The translations under genes and the position numbers were made by a program. A DNA stretch of 41,195 bases from contig JAQUUX010000021.1 in assembly GCA_028693705.1 (NCBI GenBank), forward strand, positions 1-41,195, read 5' to 3'. Below, in pieces: positions 18,117-26,297 of this stretch. Each line of letters opens with the position of its first letter. Within the stretch, counting starts at the first letter, position 1. The notes beneath the pieces were generated by a model, which searched no databases, was not told where the DNA came from, and saw only the letters and a program-made list of their open reading frames with translations. Source of the stretch: Lachnospiraceae bacterium (GTDB lineage: Bacteria > Bacillota > Clostridia > Lachnospirales > Lachnospiraceae).

Positions 18117-18166
18117 TCATTTTTCCCAAAGATGACAAGATATTCCCTATTATGTGTCGACAATTC

Positions 18167-19012
18167 TTACTTGATACCATGCTGTAACAGATAATCCACC
18201 CACAAACCATAATAGGAAGCCTTCAAATGTACTTCGTCAAAGGTATATTCTGCACTTAGATTTCCATCCTGGTCACAGACTGCATTATTCATTTCCAGAT
18301 AAAAGATATGACGGTTATCAGCCATTTGTTCTAACAAAAAATTTCTTTCATTGATATGTGTATTGTTAAAAATCGGATCACTCTCATTTTTAGAAGCTGT
18401 TACCCGCATAATCCCTTGAATAAATATCACCGCATCCGGCTGTAATTCCCTGATCCTGTCAATCACCTTCTGATATGCTGCTGCAAAATATTCCGGTGTT
18501 CCTGTTCCCAGCTCATTGATACCCAGCATCAGGTATATCTTTTTAAACTGATGTTGTTGCAAAGCCTGATCCACCGTTAACTTTTCTTCAGAATCCTCCA
18601 GTTTCAAAAATGGTAATGTATCATACTCATAAATTGTCAAGGAAGTTTTTGCATAAAAAGCAGACTGCTCTAAACCGGCATAATCCTCTAATCCTACCGT
18701 TCGGGAGTCTCCGATAAAAACAGCATCTTCCAGATAGGATCGATCCACGATTTCAAATTCTTTTATCTCATCCTCTTTTGCCTGGTTTCCACTGACGGAA
18801 GCGATTTCCTCTACAGCTTCATCCGGATCGGCAATACTTTCGGCTGTAACCAGAAGATTATCTTCCATAGCTCCACTTTCTATCACTGCATCATTTTGCA
18901 GACTATGCCAGATAGTCTGTAAAAACGGAACACCCAGATATCCCACGATACTGATCAGCAAGAGACATAAAAGCGGACTTTTCCGAAACCAGTTTATCTT
19001 TTTTTCTTCCAT
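18167..19012 (-). CDS. membrane-anchored SGNH/GDSL hydrolase
   Basis: 281 residues: short basic N terminus, one membrane anchor about 13-33, an acidic low-complexity linker to about 90, then an SGNH hydrolase domain. FIGDSRTVGL gives the nucleophile Ser103, LGINELG the block III Asn region, and DEVHL the Asp259/His262 pair. AAGGAG is 8 bases before the ATG. It lies 34 bases downstream of the MBOAT gene. In such pairs the MBOAT protein carries acyl groups across the membrane and the SGNH partner transfers or removes them on an extracellular polymer; the polymer is unknown. Confidence 0.87.
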   Translation of the reverse strand: MEEKKINWFRKSPLLCLLLISIVGYLGVPFLQTIWHSLQNDAVIESGAMEDNLLVTAESIADPDEAVEEIASVSGNQAKEDEIKEFEIVDRSYLEDAVFIGDSRTVGLEDYAGLEQSAFYAKTSLTIYEYDTLPFLKLEDSEEKLTVDQALQQHQFKKIYLMLGINELGTGTPEYFAAAYQKVIDRIRELQPDAVIFIQGIMRVTASKNESDPIFNNTHINERNFLLEQMADNRHIFYLEMNNAVCDQDGNLSAEYTFDEVHLKASYYGLWVDYLLQHGIK

Positions 19013-19046
19013 GGCTCATGCTCCTTTCCTCAAGCAGACAATCCAC

Positions 19047-20420
19047 TTAAAAACGATAGTATAAAAACGGATTATTCTCCGCTGTTTTCAAATAATAAAC
19101 AGACAGCCAGAACAGTCCTAATAAGACAACAGACATCAGAATGCTGTTCTTATATTTCTGGTAAACAGACTGTAATGCCGTAGTGCTGAATAAAAAGCAC
19201 AGCAAAAATAAAACGCCATACTGTTGCAAATAGGTTACGAAATCCAATGCATTATGGTAAGCACTTCCCGTCCATCCCCCAAAAGGAAACAGCCTGCTAA
19301 AATACAAAACGATCTGATCCATTTCAGTAATAGCAAACAGCATCCAGGATACAGGTATCAGAAATAACATATAAAGATGCCCCAGCACCGGTACGTTTTC
19401 CAAAGTAGCTTTCCATACGAATTTTTCCAGTACAATACAAATAAACAGAAACAGTCCCCACAATACAAAATTCAGGCTGGCGCCGTGCCAGATCCCGGTG
19501 AGCATCCATACAACCAAAAGATTTCTGATCGTTCTGACTGTTCCTTTTCGGTTTCCGCCAAGCGGTATATACACATAATCCCGAAACCATGTCCCCAGGG
19601 TAATATGCCACTTTTCCCAGAATTCTGTCATGGATTTTGCCATATAAGGGTTATTGAAATTAGCCGGCAGGTGAAATCCCAGCATCTTGCCCAGACCAAT
19701 TGCCATTAAAGAATATCCCAGGAAATCAAAATACAGCTGAAATGAAAAAGCAAATGCTCCCATCCACGCAAGTGGCGTAGATATGGCATCAAAACCTATT
19801 GTTTCAACCTGGTGCCACAGAATACCGATACGGTTTGCCAAAAGTACTTTGGACGCAAGGCCAAGCACAAAGATATGTAAGCCATCTTCCATCTTCTCTA
19901 AGGTCAGTTTCCTGTCCTGTAATTCCCACGCAATTGCCGGATATGTCACAATCGGACCGGCAATCAATTGCGGGAACATACACAAATAGGTCCCCAGCGT
20001 AATCACAGATTTTTCAGCCGGTGTTTTCTTCACATAAACATCCACCAGATAAGAAATAATCTGAAAGGAATAGAAACTGATACCGAGAGGCATTCCCGTC
20101 AAAAATCCCGGTAATAAAACACTTTCCTCCAACACCCAGTTATATTTAAAGAACACTAAAAGACCAATATCAAAAAGAAGTCCTGCTAAAAAACAGAACC
20201 TTCGAAGGCCACCCGTACTGGCAAAAATGCCCCGGCCGACCAGATAATTTATCACAATAGATGCCATGAGAAGCAGCACATACCGTGGCTCTCCCATTGC
20301 ATAAAAACAGATACTGCCTATAAACAGTATCCCATTACGCCAGGTTTTCGGAGCTGCATAATACAGCATCAGAAATACCGGCAAAAAGTAAAATATAAAT
20401 TCCAGACTGCTAAAGACCAT
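19047..20420 (-). CDS. MBOAT family membrane-bound O-acyltransferase (AlgI/DltB-like)
   Basis: 457 residues, mostly hydrophobic, starting MVFSSLEFIFYFLP as is typical for AlgI-like proteins. Conserved features are EFWEKWHITLGTWFRDYVY (His272) and the catalytic His312 in GIWHGASLNF. AlgI-type proteins acylate exopolysaccharides and DltB D-alanylates teichoic acids; absence of dltA/C/D and alg genes leaves the acceptor open. The gene sits between the Cys-rich protein gene and the SGNH hydrolase gene. The ribosome binding site is weak, so expression may depend on coupling with upstream genes. Confidence 0.9.
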   Translation of the reverse strand: MVFSSLEFIFYFLPVFLMLYYAAPKTWRNGILFIGSICFYAMGEPRYVLLLMASIVINYLVGRGIFASTGGLRRFCFLAGLLFDIGLLVFFKYNWVLEESVLLPGFLTGMPLGISFYSFQIISYLVDVYVKKTPAEKSVITLGTYLCMFPQLIAGPIVTYPAIAWELQDRKLTLEKMEDGLHIFVLGLASKVLLANRIGILWHQVETIGFDAISTPLAWMGAFAFSFQLYFDFLGYSLMAIGLGKMLGFHLPANFNNPYMAKSMTEFWEKWHITLGTWFRDYVYIPLGGNRKGTVRTIRNLLVVWMLTGIWHGASLNFVLWGLFLFICIVLEKFVWKATLENVPVLGHLYMLFLIPVSWMLFAITEMDQIVLYFSRLFPFGGWTGSAYHNALDFVTYLQQYGVLFLLCFLFSTTALQSVYQKYKNSILMSVVLLGLFWLSVYYLKTAENNPFLYYRF

Positions 20421-20475
20421 AAGGCAGTTCCCAATCCTATTATTTTTCTTAAGTCAGCGCCTCATCGGCAGTTTG

Positions 20476-20751
20476 TCAGCCCTCTCGCAGCAGCTGCATC
20501 ATCACGTCGTAGTTTTCAGGTTCATGTGGGAAAGTACATTTGGAACAATCCTTGATTTTCCTATCATTTCGTTCCAGAAAAGAAGGCTTCCCCGGACAAT
20601 GTTCCCGCAGATAAAAAGGACAATAACAAAACAAACAATTAAATCCGGTATCCGCTTTCTCTTTTCCCGGCGTATCCGTTTGTTCCGGCAAAATATGGCA
20701 GGGAAAATATTTACATGCTCTGTTTTCAAAAAAACGATATGAATTTTCCAT
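20476..20751 (-). CDS. cysteine-rich small protein, probable metal binding
   Basis: 91 residues from ATG 20751 (MENSYRFFEN) with AGGAG 8 bases upstream; an ATG seven codons earlier lies over that site. Eight cysteines (13, 18, 39, 42, 44, 52, 69, 72) in pairs such as C-x2-C suggest one or two zinc or Fe-S sites. It resembles the 'cysteine-rich small domain' family, whose function is not established. It is 26 bases downstream of the DUF2156 gene and 55 bases upstream of the MBOAT gene, in the same orientation. Confidence 0.8.
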   Translation of the reverse strand: MENSYRFFENRACKYFPCHILPEQTDTPGKEKADTGFNCLFCYCPFYLREHCPGKPSFLERNDRKIKDCSKCTFPHEPENYDVMMQLLREG

Positions 20752-20777
20752 CTGCCTGACTCCTGTATCCAATAAAG

Positions 20778-21674
20778 TTATTTTTTAATACGAACAGCCC
20801 AAATATCATCCACCATGAAAATAGGATGATAAGACTGTTTTGCCTTCCTGAGTCCCGCTAATCCCATGTCTTCCTCTCGGTTTACATAAGTATATTCCTG
20901 TAAAGCATGCTCTGTAAACTGCTGATTGATCAATGGATATAATCCCTGTATATCTGCTGCTTTTTCAAAATGGGTAATGAAAGTATCATCAGTTCCGCGC
21001 TCCCCAAAGGTAAACGCCTGTACCAGACCTTCCATACGAATCAAGCCGCCCACAAAACCAAATTCTTCATAGTGTTCACAGGCAAATTCCAGTGCTCTCT
21101 TCTCGTATTCCATGGAACGGATCACATCATCCGTTACCACCTCATTTTTAGCCTCTCTCCAGGTCTCTGCCAGTGCCATGCACTCTTCTAAACCTTCCGC
21201 CGTAAGAGGCTCATAAGTAAAGGTGTGCTCCTTTAAAAATTTATTGATATGATTCTTTTTACCATGATATTTCTTGCCGGACAGCTTCGTCAATGCTTCT
21301 ATTTCATAAACATAGTCACTGTCTTTTTCATTATAAGAGATCTGAAATTCCCACGGAAATTCCTCTTCCAAACATCTCGCCATCTCGTGAGACATATCGG
21401 ACATACGGAATTCTTTTCCGACAACCTTGGCATCTTCTTCCAGAATTTTCACAATTTCTTTAAAATCCGGGGTGAGCTCCGGCAGACGATATACTATATC
21501 CTTGCCCTCGTCCATACGATATACCAAAGCATCTTTTATAATAGCATATTCCAACAGTCCGCTTACATTCCAGATATAGTTATTTCCCACACAAAATGTA
21601 CAGCTTCTATTATCAGCCCTTTTTAAATATTTTTGTAACACAGGCATATCTACTAATTCAACTTTTTTAAACAA
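20778..21674 (-). CDS. DUF2156 (phosphatidylglycerol lysyltransferase-like GNAT fold) protein
   Basis: 298 residues reading like the DUF2156 family: KKYHGKKNHINKFLKEH near residues 135-151 and a FTFGERGTDDTFITHFEKA stretch near 227-245, the latter typical of the tandem-GNAT fold shared with MprF/FemX aminoacyltransferases. The start is a TTG at 21674 with AAAGG 9 bases upstream; no ATG with a ribosome binding site exists nearby. It lies 15 bases after the GNAT gene. The substrate is unknown; related enzymes use aminoacyl-tRNA to modify lipids or peptidoglycan. Confidence 0.82.
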   Translation of the reverse strand: MFKKVELVDMPVLQKYLKRADNRSCTFCVGNNYIWNVSGLLEYAIIKDALVYRMDEGKDIVYRLPELTPDFKEIVKILEEDAKVVGKEFRMSDMSHEMARCLEEEFPWEFQISYNEKDSDYVYEIEALTKLSGKKYHGKKNHINKFLKEHTFTYEPLTAEGLEECMALAETWREAKNEVVTDDVIRSMEYEKRALEFACEHYEEFGFVGGLIRMEGLVQAFTFGERGTDDTFITHFEKAADIQGLYPLINQQFTEHALQEYTYVNREEDMGLAGLRKAKQSYHPIFMVDDIWAVRIKK

Positions 21675-21689
21675 TATTTCTTACCTTTG

Positions 21690-22541
21690 CTAAACCGGAA
21701 TCAATCCGTTCAGCCATTCTCTCTTTCCCTTTTCCCGTACAGCAACCAGATGCCGGTTTTCTCTTCCACAGACCCTGACATTCGCTGTCGGTGCAGTTTT
21801 TTCTTTTATCAGTTCCATTAACTGCCCCCAACAAATTTTTTGGAAGGCATAAAAGAATATTTCGATTCTTCCACCTTCCATCATACCCATAACAAAACCT
21901 ATTGATTCTCCATCAGCCAGACACTCATAAGCAAAAGCCTGTTCCATCTGTAGAAAATCAGCTACATAAAATTCTTCCAAAGCTTTCTCAAATATAACAT
22001 TCCGATTGGTAATATTCCAGTCATTTCTTTTTAACAGACAACACAAATCTTCTGCTGTACAAGCTCGCAGCTGTAAATTTGAAAGTTCTGTTTTCTCCGA
22101 ATATACAGATACAGCAGTTTGCGGATACAAATGTTCTGCAAAATCAAACCGGTCATAATATTGAAACAGGTTTTCCTCTGCCGGAATCAGGAAAAAGGTT
22201 TTCATACCCTTTTTCTCTCCATCATGAATAGCGATCCTGATCATCTCTCCCATGATACCTGCTCCACGATATTCCTCTAAAGTTGCCAGCGCATACAAAT
22301 ATCCGGCATGCTGATTTCTGATTTCATTTGTCTGTTCCACTATATCACAAGGCAGTAAATAAAGCATGGCAACTACACCTTCGGACAATGGGTCTTCATA
22401 GCATAACACCTGTTCTGAAATAGAAATGTTTTGCAAAAAACCGCGGATATAGGCTTCTTCATCCCCGAACACCTGCTTCCATACAGATACCAATCCATCT
22501 ATATCCTGTTCATTCGCATATCGTATATTTGCCTGCTCCAT
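21690..22541 (-). CDS. GNAT family N-acetyltransferase
   Basis: 283 residues. The N-terminal half is a GNAT domain: DIDGLVSVWKQVFGDEE at residues 14-30 and the acetyl-CoA-binding loop EEYRGAGIMGEMI near 94-106. The C-terminal half (about 150-283) is a further domain of the size seen in Eis-like acetyltransferases, but I cannot assign it with confidence. It lies 20 bases downstream of the S1-domain gene. The GAGCAGGAG immediately before the ATG is an unusually close ribosome binding site. Confidence 0.82.
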   Translation of the reverse strand: MEQANIRYANEQDIDGLVSVWKQVFGDEEAYIRGFLQNISISEQVLCYEDPLSEGVVAMLYLLPCDIVEQTNEIRNQHAGYLYALATLEEYRGAGIMGEMIRIAIHDGEKKGMKTFFLIPAEENLFQYYDRFDFAEHLYPQTAVSVYSEKTELSNLQLRACTAEDLCCLLKRNDWNITNRNVIFEKALEEFYVADFLQMEQAFAYECLADGESIGFVMGMMEGGRIEIFFYAFQKICWGQLMELIKEKTAPTANVRVCGRENRHLVAVREKGKREWLNGLIPV

Positions 22542-22561
22542 CTCCTGCTCTTTCTTAAATC

Positions 22562-23470
22562 CTAATTTAACTTTATACCTTTTAACAGATCACCCAGACT
22601 TGTTGAAGCACTTTCTTTGCTGGTAAACTCTTCTATATCTTTTGCGGTAGCAGCATTTTCATCTACCATTTCTTCAGCCAGTGCTTTCATGCTGAGACTA
22701 ATCTTATTATCCTTCGTATTTAACACTTTAACCTTAACTTTTTCACCTTCTTTTAATACTTCTGAAGGTTTGTTGATACGTTTCTCGCTGATCTGTGAAA
22801 TATGTACCAGACCGTTCAAACCATTTCCCAGATTAACAAAAGCTCCGTATGGCATGAGACTCTCTACTACACCTTCCATAACGGTACCGGGAACGATCAT
22901 GGAAATCTGATGATTTCTCTTCTCGGCACTCTTGGCTCTTGCCACTTTTTTACCGGATAATACCAGTTTCTGTTTCTCAGGGTCTACAGTAATAACCTGT
23001 GTTTCGATTTCTTTTCCGATCCATTCATCGGTTTGCTCTACATACTCATCTGTGATCTGAGATGCAGGTATAAAACCGCGTACTCCCTGTAAATAAACGA
23101 TAACTCCTGCCGGAACACTTTCCTTGATCTTTACTGTTACCACAGTTTCATCTGCCATCATCTGTTTGAAGCTGTCCCATACCAGTAAATCATTTGCTTC
23201 CTTTTTGGACATCAGAATGTTACCCTGTCCATCATCCATTTTCACAACAGTAGCTTCGATTTCATCCCCTTCATGGATGTCCTCGAATACATTAAAGTCA
23301 GGATCATTGCTTAATTCTGTTACTTTGATAATACCCTGGGCATAATATTTCAGATCCAGAATTACTTCTTCTTCACTGATACCGATAACAGTTCCGGTAA
23401 GAATATCGCCCTCTTTTATTTTACGGAAAGAAGCCTCCAGCTCTTTCTCAAAATCGTTCATAGATTCCAT
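22562..23470 (-). CDS. S1 RNA-binding domain protein (short ribosomal protein S1 homologue)
   Basis: 302 residues from ATG 23470, with GGAAGG 6 bases upstream; a farther ATG at 23581 would overlap mgtE and has no support. Three S1 (OB-fold) repeats are visible: about 18-85 (GDILTGTVIGISEEEV), about 98-170 (VTVKIKESVPAGVIVYLQGVRGFIP) and about 185-262 (GTVMEGVVESLMPYGAFVNL). Gram-positive bacteria often have such shortened S1-like proteins that bind mRNA or modulate translation. Name and exact role are uncertain. Confidence 0.88.
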   Translation of the reverse strand: MESMNDFEKELEASFRKIKEGDILTGTVIGISEEEVILDLKYYAQGIIKVTELSNDPDFNVFEDIHEGDEIEATVVKMDDGQGNILMSKKEANDLLVWDSFKQMMADETVVTVKIKESVPAGVIVYLQGVRGFIPASQITDEYVEQTDEWIGKEIETQVITVDPEKQKLVLSGKKVARAKSAEKRNHQISMIVPGTVMEGVVESLMPYGAFVNLGNGLNGLVHISQISEKRINKPSEVLKEGEKVKVKVLNTKDNKISLSMKALAEEMVDENAATAKDIEEFTSKESASTSLGDLLKGIKLN

Positions 23471-23531
23471 TTTGTACCTTCCTTTCCAAATCCAACCATC
23501 TACTTCGTTTACTAGTATATCATATCTTGTC

Positions 23532-24971
23532 CTATCCTGTAATGTGTAACATATCAATGAGTAAAATCCATGCCATTCCATAATAGGTTACTACTGCCAC
23601 CAGATCATTTACTGTTGTAATCAGCGGACCGGAGGCTACTGCCGGGTCAATCTTGATTTTATGAAAGAACATAGGCACAATTGTCCCTACAAAACTGGAG
23701 ATCATCATGGCTACCATTAAAGCAATGCCTACACAGCCGGATATTGCAAAAGCATAATGTGCCGGCTTATCTTTCAGTAATAAAATATACAGACCAATGC
23801 ATACAAAAGACAATGCTCCTAATAACAGTCCATTAGTCAGACCCACACGGATTTCCTTCCAAACCAGCTTAAGCTTCTGTCCCGCCTTTAAATTTTCATC
23901 CATTAGGACACGAATGGTAACAGCCAGAGACTGGGTTCCCACATTACCTGCCATGTCCAGTATCAGTGACTGGAAGCAAACTACCAGGGCAATTTGTGAA
24001 ACCACACCTTCAAATAAGCCTACTACAGATGACACTACCATGCCTAACACAAGCAGGATAATCAACCAGGGCATTCTCTTTTTCAGACTGGTAAGCAATG
24101 ATTCTTCCAGATCCGCTTCTGATGTCAAACCGGCCAGTTTCGCATAATCTTCACCCATCTCATTGTCTACAACTTCCACAATGTCCTGGGCTGTTACAAC
24201 ACCGATGACTTTATGCGCTTCATCCAGTACCGGAATGGAATCCTCTGCATAATCTTTTAATCGCTCAATACAATCTGTGATATTCTCAGTTGCTCTTACA
24301 TATGGATAAGAGTGACTGATCAGGCTCTCCAGCTCCACATAGTCCCTTGCCACGATTAAATCTTTCAGATCAATTGCTCCATAAAATGTTTCATCATCAT
24401 CTTTTACATAAATTGTAGTAATGTTATCATTTTCCTCGGCCTGGCTGATCATGGACTTCATAGCCTGCTTAATCGTAAGCATCCGACTGATCTCCACGAA
24501 GTTTGTAGTCATGATACTACCAACTTCATCGTCATCATAGGAATTGATCAGCTTAATATCCTCTTTGGATTCTTCGTCCATCAATTCAATCAGTTTTTCC
24601 CTGACATCCTGATCCACGTCTTCCAAAGTATCTACCGCATCATCGGCATCCATGCTCTCCAGAATGTCTGCTGCATCTTCCAGACCCAGTTCCTGCAGGT
24701 AAGAAGCCGCATTATCCAGATAAGCAAATACCTCTGAAGTGCGTTCCACACCAAGAACACGGTATAACTTTTTTCGGTGTGTTTCATCCAGGTATTCCAG
24801 GGCTGCCGCAATATCCTTGTCATGGTAATCATCCAGGGACTCTATGAGCACAGCTTCCCCTTCTTCACTGTTAATCAGTGTTACCAGTTCTTCTATATAA
24901 TTGGGTTCTTTATAAATTTCTTCCTTGTTGTTCGGTTCCTTTAAAACATCCTTCATCTTTTCATCTGCCAT
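23532..24971 (-). CDS. mgtE: magnesium transporter MgtE
   Basis: MgtE is a homodimeric Mg2+ channel gated by cytoplasmic Mg2+. The 479-residue protein from ATG 24971 (GGAGG 7 bases upstream) has an N-domain about 30-130 (superhelical, LEDAADILESMDADDAVDTLE), two CBS domains about 130-255, a plug helix, and five membrane segments about 275-479 with the family's VASGPLITTVNDLVAVVTYYG near the end, including the pore Asp. It heads a minus-strand gene run and lies downstream of a 445-base leader region holding a regulated promoter and a terminator. Confidence 0.95.
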   Translation of the reverse strand: MADEKMKDVLKEPNNKEEIYKEPNYIEELVTLINSEEGEAVLIESLDDYHDKDIAAALEYLDETHRKKLYRVLGVERTSEVFAYLDNAASYLQELGLEDAADILESMDADDAVDTLEDVDQDVREKLIELMDEESKEDIKLINSYDDDEVGSIMTTNFVEISRMLTIKQAMKSMISQAEENDNITTIYVKDDDETFYGAIDLKDLIVARDYVELESLISHSYPYVRATENITDCIERLKDYAEDSIPVLDEAHKVIGVVTAQDIVEVVDNEMGEDYAKLAGLTSEADLEESLLTSLKKRMPWLIILLVLGMVVSSVVGLFEGVVSQIALVVCFQSLILDMAGNVGTQSLAVTIRVLMDENLKAGQKLKLVWKEIRVGLTNGLLLGALSFVCIGLYILLLKDKPAHYAFAISGCVGIALMVAMMISSFVGTIVPMFFHKIKIDPAVASGPLITTVNDLVAVVTYYGMAWILLIDMLHITG

Positions 24972-25047
24972 CTTTCTGCCTCCATTATTCACATATTTCA
25001 TTCTGTTTGTTTCATCGTTTTACCAAAAGTATCTGTAAAAAAGGGCA

Positions 25048-25082
25048 TAAAAAAACCACCGTTTTATGTTTTCCTAAAACAG
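25048..25082 (-). terminator. terminator or attenuator hairpin upstream of mgtE
   Basis: Minus strand: CTGTTTTA (25082-25075), 8-base loop, TAAAACGG (25066-25059), then TGGTTTTTTTT. It lies 77 bases before the mgtE start and downstream of the promoter at 25290-25322, so it either ends a separate small transcript or acts as an attenuator for mgtE. Confidence 0.7.
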
Positions 25083-25152
25083 ACACGTTCGGGGTTGCAA
25101 TGTCAGGTTTCCATAAGCGATGGGCAGATATATGATTTCATTTTACCAATTA

Positions 25153-25230
25153 TCAGTCACATAAAAAAATATAAGAAAAAGGTATCTGTCCATTCATTCT
25201 ACTTCGGCCACAACTGTCACAACTGTCCAT
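25153..25230 (-). CDS. possible 25-residue Cys-containing peptide
   Basis: A short frame in the mgtE leader: ATG 25230, AGGAAGG 8 bases upstream, encoding MDSCDSCGRSRMNG and a hydrophobic tail ending FLCD before TGA. It has a C-x2-C pair and a third Cys at residue 24. The first codons contain a 9-base direct repeat (GACAGTTGT twice). It sits between a strong promoter and a terminator hairpin, so it could be a leader peptide or a free microprotein. No family is recognised; coding status is unproven. Confidence 0.35.
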   Translation of the reverse strand: MDSCDSCGRSRMNGQIPFSYIFLCD

Positions 25231-25289
25231 ACTGATATCCTTCCTCTCTGATTTTTATTTGCGGGATACATTGTTAAAGTTTTCCCATT

Positions 25290-25322
25290 GGTTAGTCTAA
25301 CCTTTTCCAATTGGAAAGTCAA
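25290..25322 (-). promoter_or_regulatory. promoter with two palindromes, one DtxR-box-like
   Basis: -35 TTGACT (25322-25317), 17-base spacer, -10 TAGACT (25299-25294). The perfect palindrome TTTCCAATTGGAAA (25317-25304) fills the spacer and GGTTAGACTAACC (25302-25290) covers the -10. The latter closely matches the core of the DtxR/IdeR iron box (TTAGGTTAGGCTAACCTAA, 14 of 19 positions in the aligned 19 bases). This is the only promoter seen in the 445-base gap between mgtE and the hemerythrin gene. The rest of the gap holds the short frame and the two terminators. Confidence 0.62.
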
Positions 25323-25373
25323 CGGCTAGCCACTCATTTTACGTGGATTTTATCTCTGTTTTACAGGGATTAC

Positions 25374-25403
25374 AAAAAGGCAGATACCTAAAGTACCTGC
25401 CTT
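25374..25403 (-). terminator. intrinsic terminator of the hemerythrin gene
   Basis: Minus strand: a 9-pair stem GGCAGGTAC/GGTATCTGCC-type within 25379-25401 with a short TTTA loop, followed by TTTTTG. It starts about 15 bases past the stop. Confidence 0.85.
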
Positions 25404-25416
25404 AAAATTCCCCTTT

Positions 25417-26244
25417 TTATTTTGCCGGAATCAGCTTATCCATTTTCAAAATATGATTGGAAAGCCATCCCAGCAGAAACTCAATCAGTTCAAACAAATA
25501 TACCTGCTGATTTTCATCCACTTCCTGTAGATCAATCTGATCCAGTTTCTCAACAAATGCTTCATGAGCTAATTTCTGTGCCGCTAATCCTGCATAAGAA
25601 ATCTGCTCCATATATTTTTCCTCATCCCTGAAATGCATTTCCGTGTATGCTTTCAGTTCTCCCAGAATATGTATGATCTCATCATATTTATCATGCAGAA
25701 GCTCTGCATGGATGATTTCATTTGTCTCTCTAATGATCTCAAACAGACGTTTATGCTCATCATCCACCAGTGTAATACCTGTTCTGTACTTATCAGTGAA
25801 AGCAAAAGGATCTGCACTCTCATCCACCTTGCCTGAAAGCTTCCCGATCATAATATCACTGCCCAGAATATGATGATACAGCCACTTTACCAAAAACTGT
25901 AACAGTTTTTCCATGGCATCCATCACAGCTTCATTACTGTCTCCCGACAACCCCTTTGCCATCTCATTTACGGTATCTGCAAAGCCCTGATGCTCTTTTT
26001 TCTGTCGTTCCAGCTCGGGATCCTGATGTTCCTCCATGTAAGCTTCTTCATGGGCAAAATGCACCATGGCATACTGTTTCAGATCCTCCAGCAATCCGTT
26101 TAAAACTTCCGGAGAAATAACCGCTGCTCCTGTTTTCTGCTGTTCCAGTGTCTGCATTGCTCCGTTGATCAGTACAAAAAGCTGTCTGTGTTCTTCATCA
26201 ATTGCTGCGATGCCTGTCAGGCAATCCTTGGTAAACTGATACAT
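25417..26244 (-). CDS. tandem bacteriohemerythrin-like protein
   Basis: 275 residues made of two hemerythrin domains, about 1-135 and 145-275. Domain 1 has His19, His62, Glu66, His85, His125 and Asp130; domain 2 has His164, His204, Glu208, His227, His264 and Asp269, matching the di-iron ligand set H...HxxxE...H...HxxxxD. In both domains the first His of the usual HxxxH is Gln (Gln81, Gln223). Such proteins bind O2 or store iron/sense redox state; no signalling domain is fused here. AAGGAG lies 10 bases before the ATG. It follows the symporter gene by 53 bases and may be read from the same transcript. Confidence 0.9.
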   Translation of the reverse strand: MYQFTKDCLTGIAAIDEEHRQLFVLINGAMQTLEQQKTGAAVISPEVLNGLLEDLKQYAMVHFAHEEAYMEEHQDPELERQKKEHQGFADTVNEMAKGLSGDSNEAVMDAMEKLLQFLVKWLYHHILGSDIMIGKLSGKVDESADPFAFTDKYRTGITLVDDEHKRLFEIIRETNEIIHAELLHDKYDEIIHILGELKAYTEMHFRDEEKYMEQISYAGLAAQKLAHEAFVEKLDQIDLQEVDENQQVYLFELIEFLLGWLSNHILKMDKLIPAK

Positions 26245-26297
26245 GCTGTCCGTTCTCCTTTGTCTGCTGCCACTTTTAATATTTTCAATATCTTAAA

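Noticed and set aside
19324-19709. Overlapping frames of about 100 codons on both strands within the MBOAT gene
   Set aside because: Shadows of a conserved coding frame, without ribosome binding sites.
24972-25290. Mg2+ M-box (ykoK) riboswitch before mgtE
   Set aside because: The location is right, but none of the conserved M-box segments could be recognised; only a hairpin terminator and a short frame are present.
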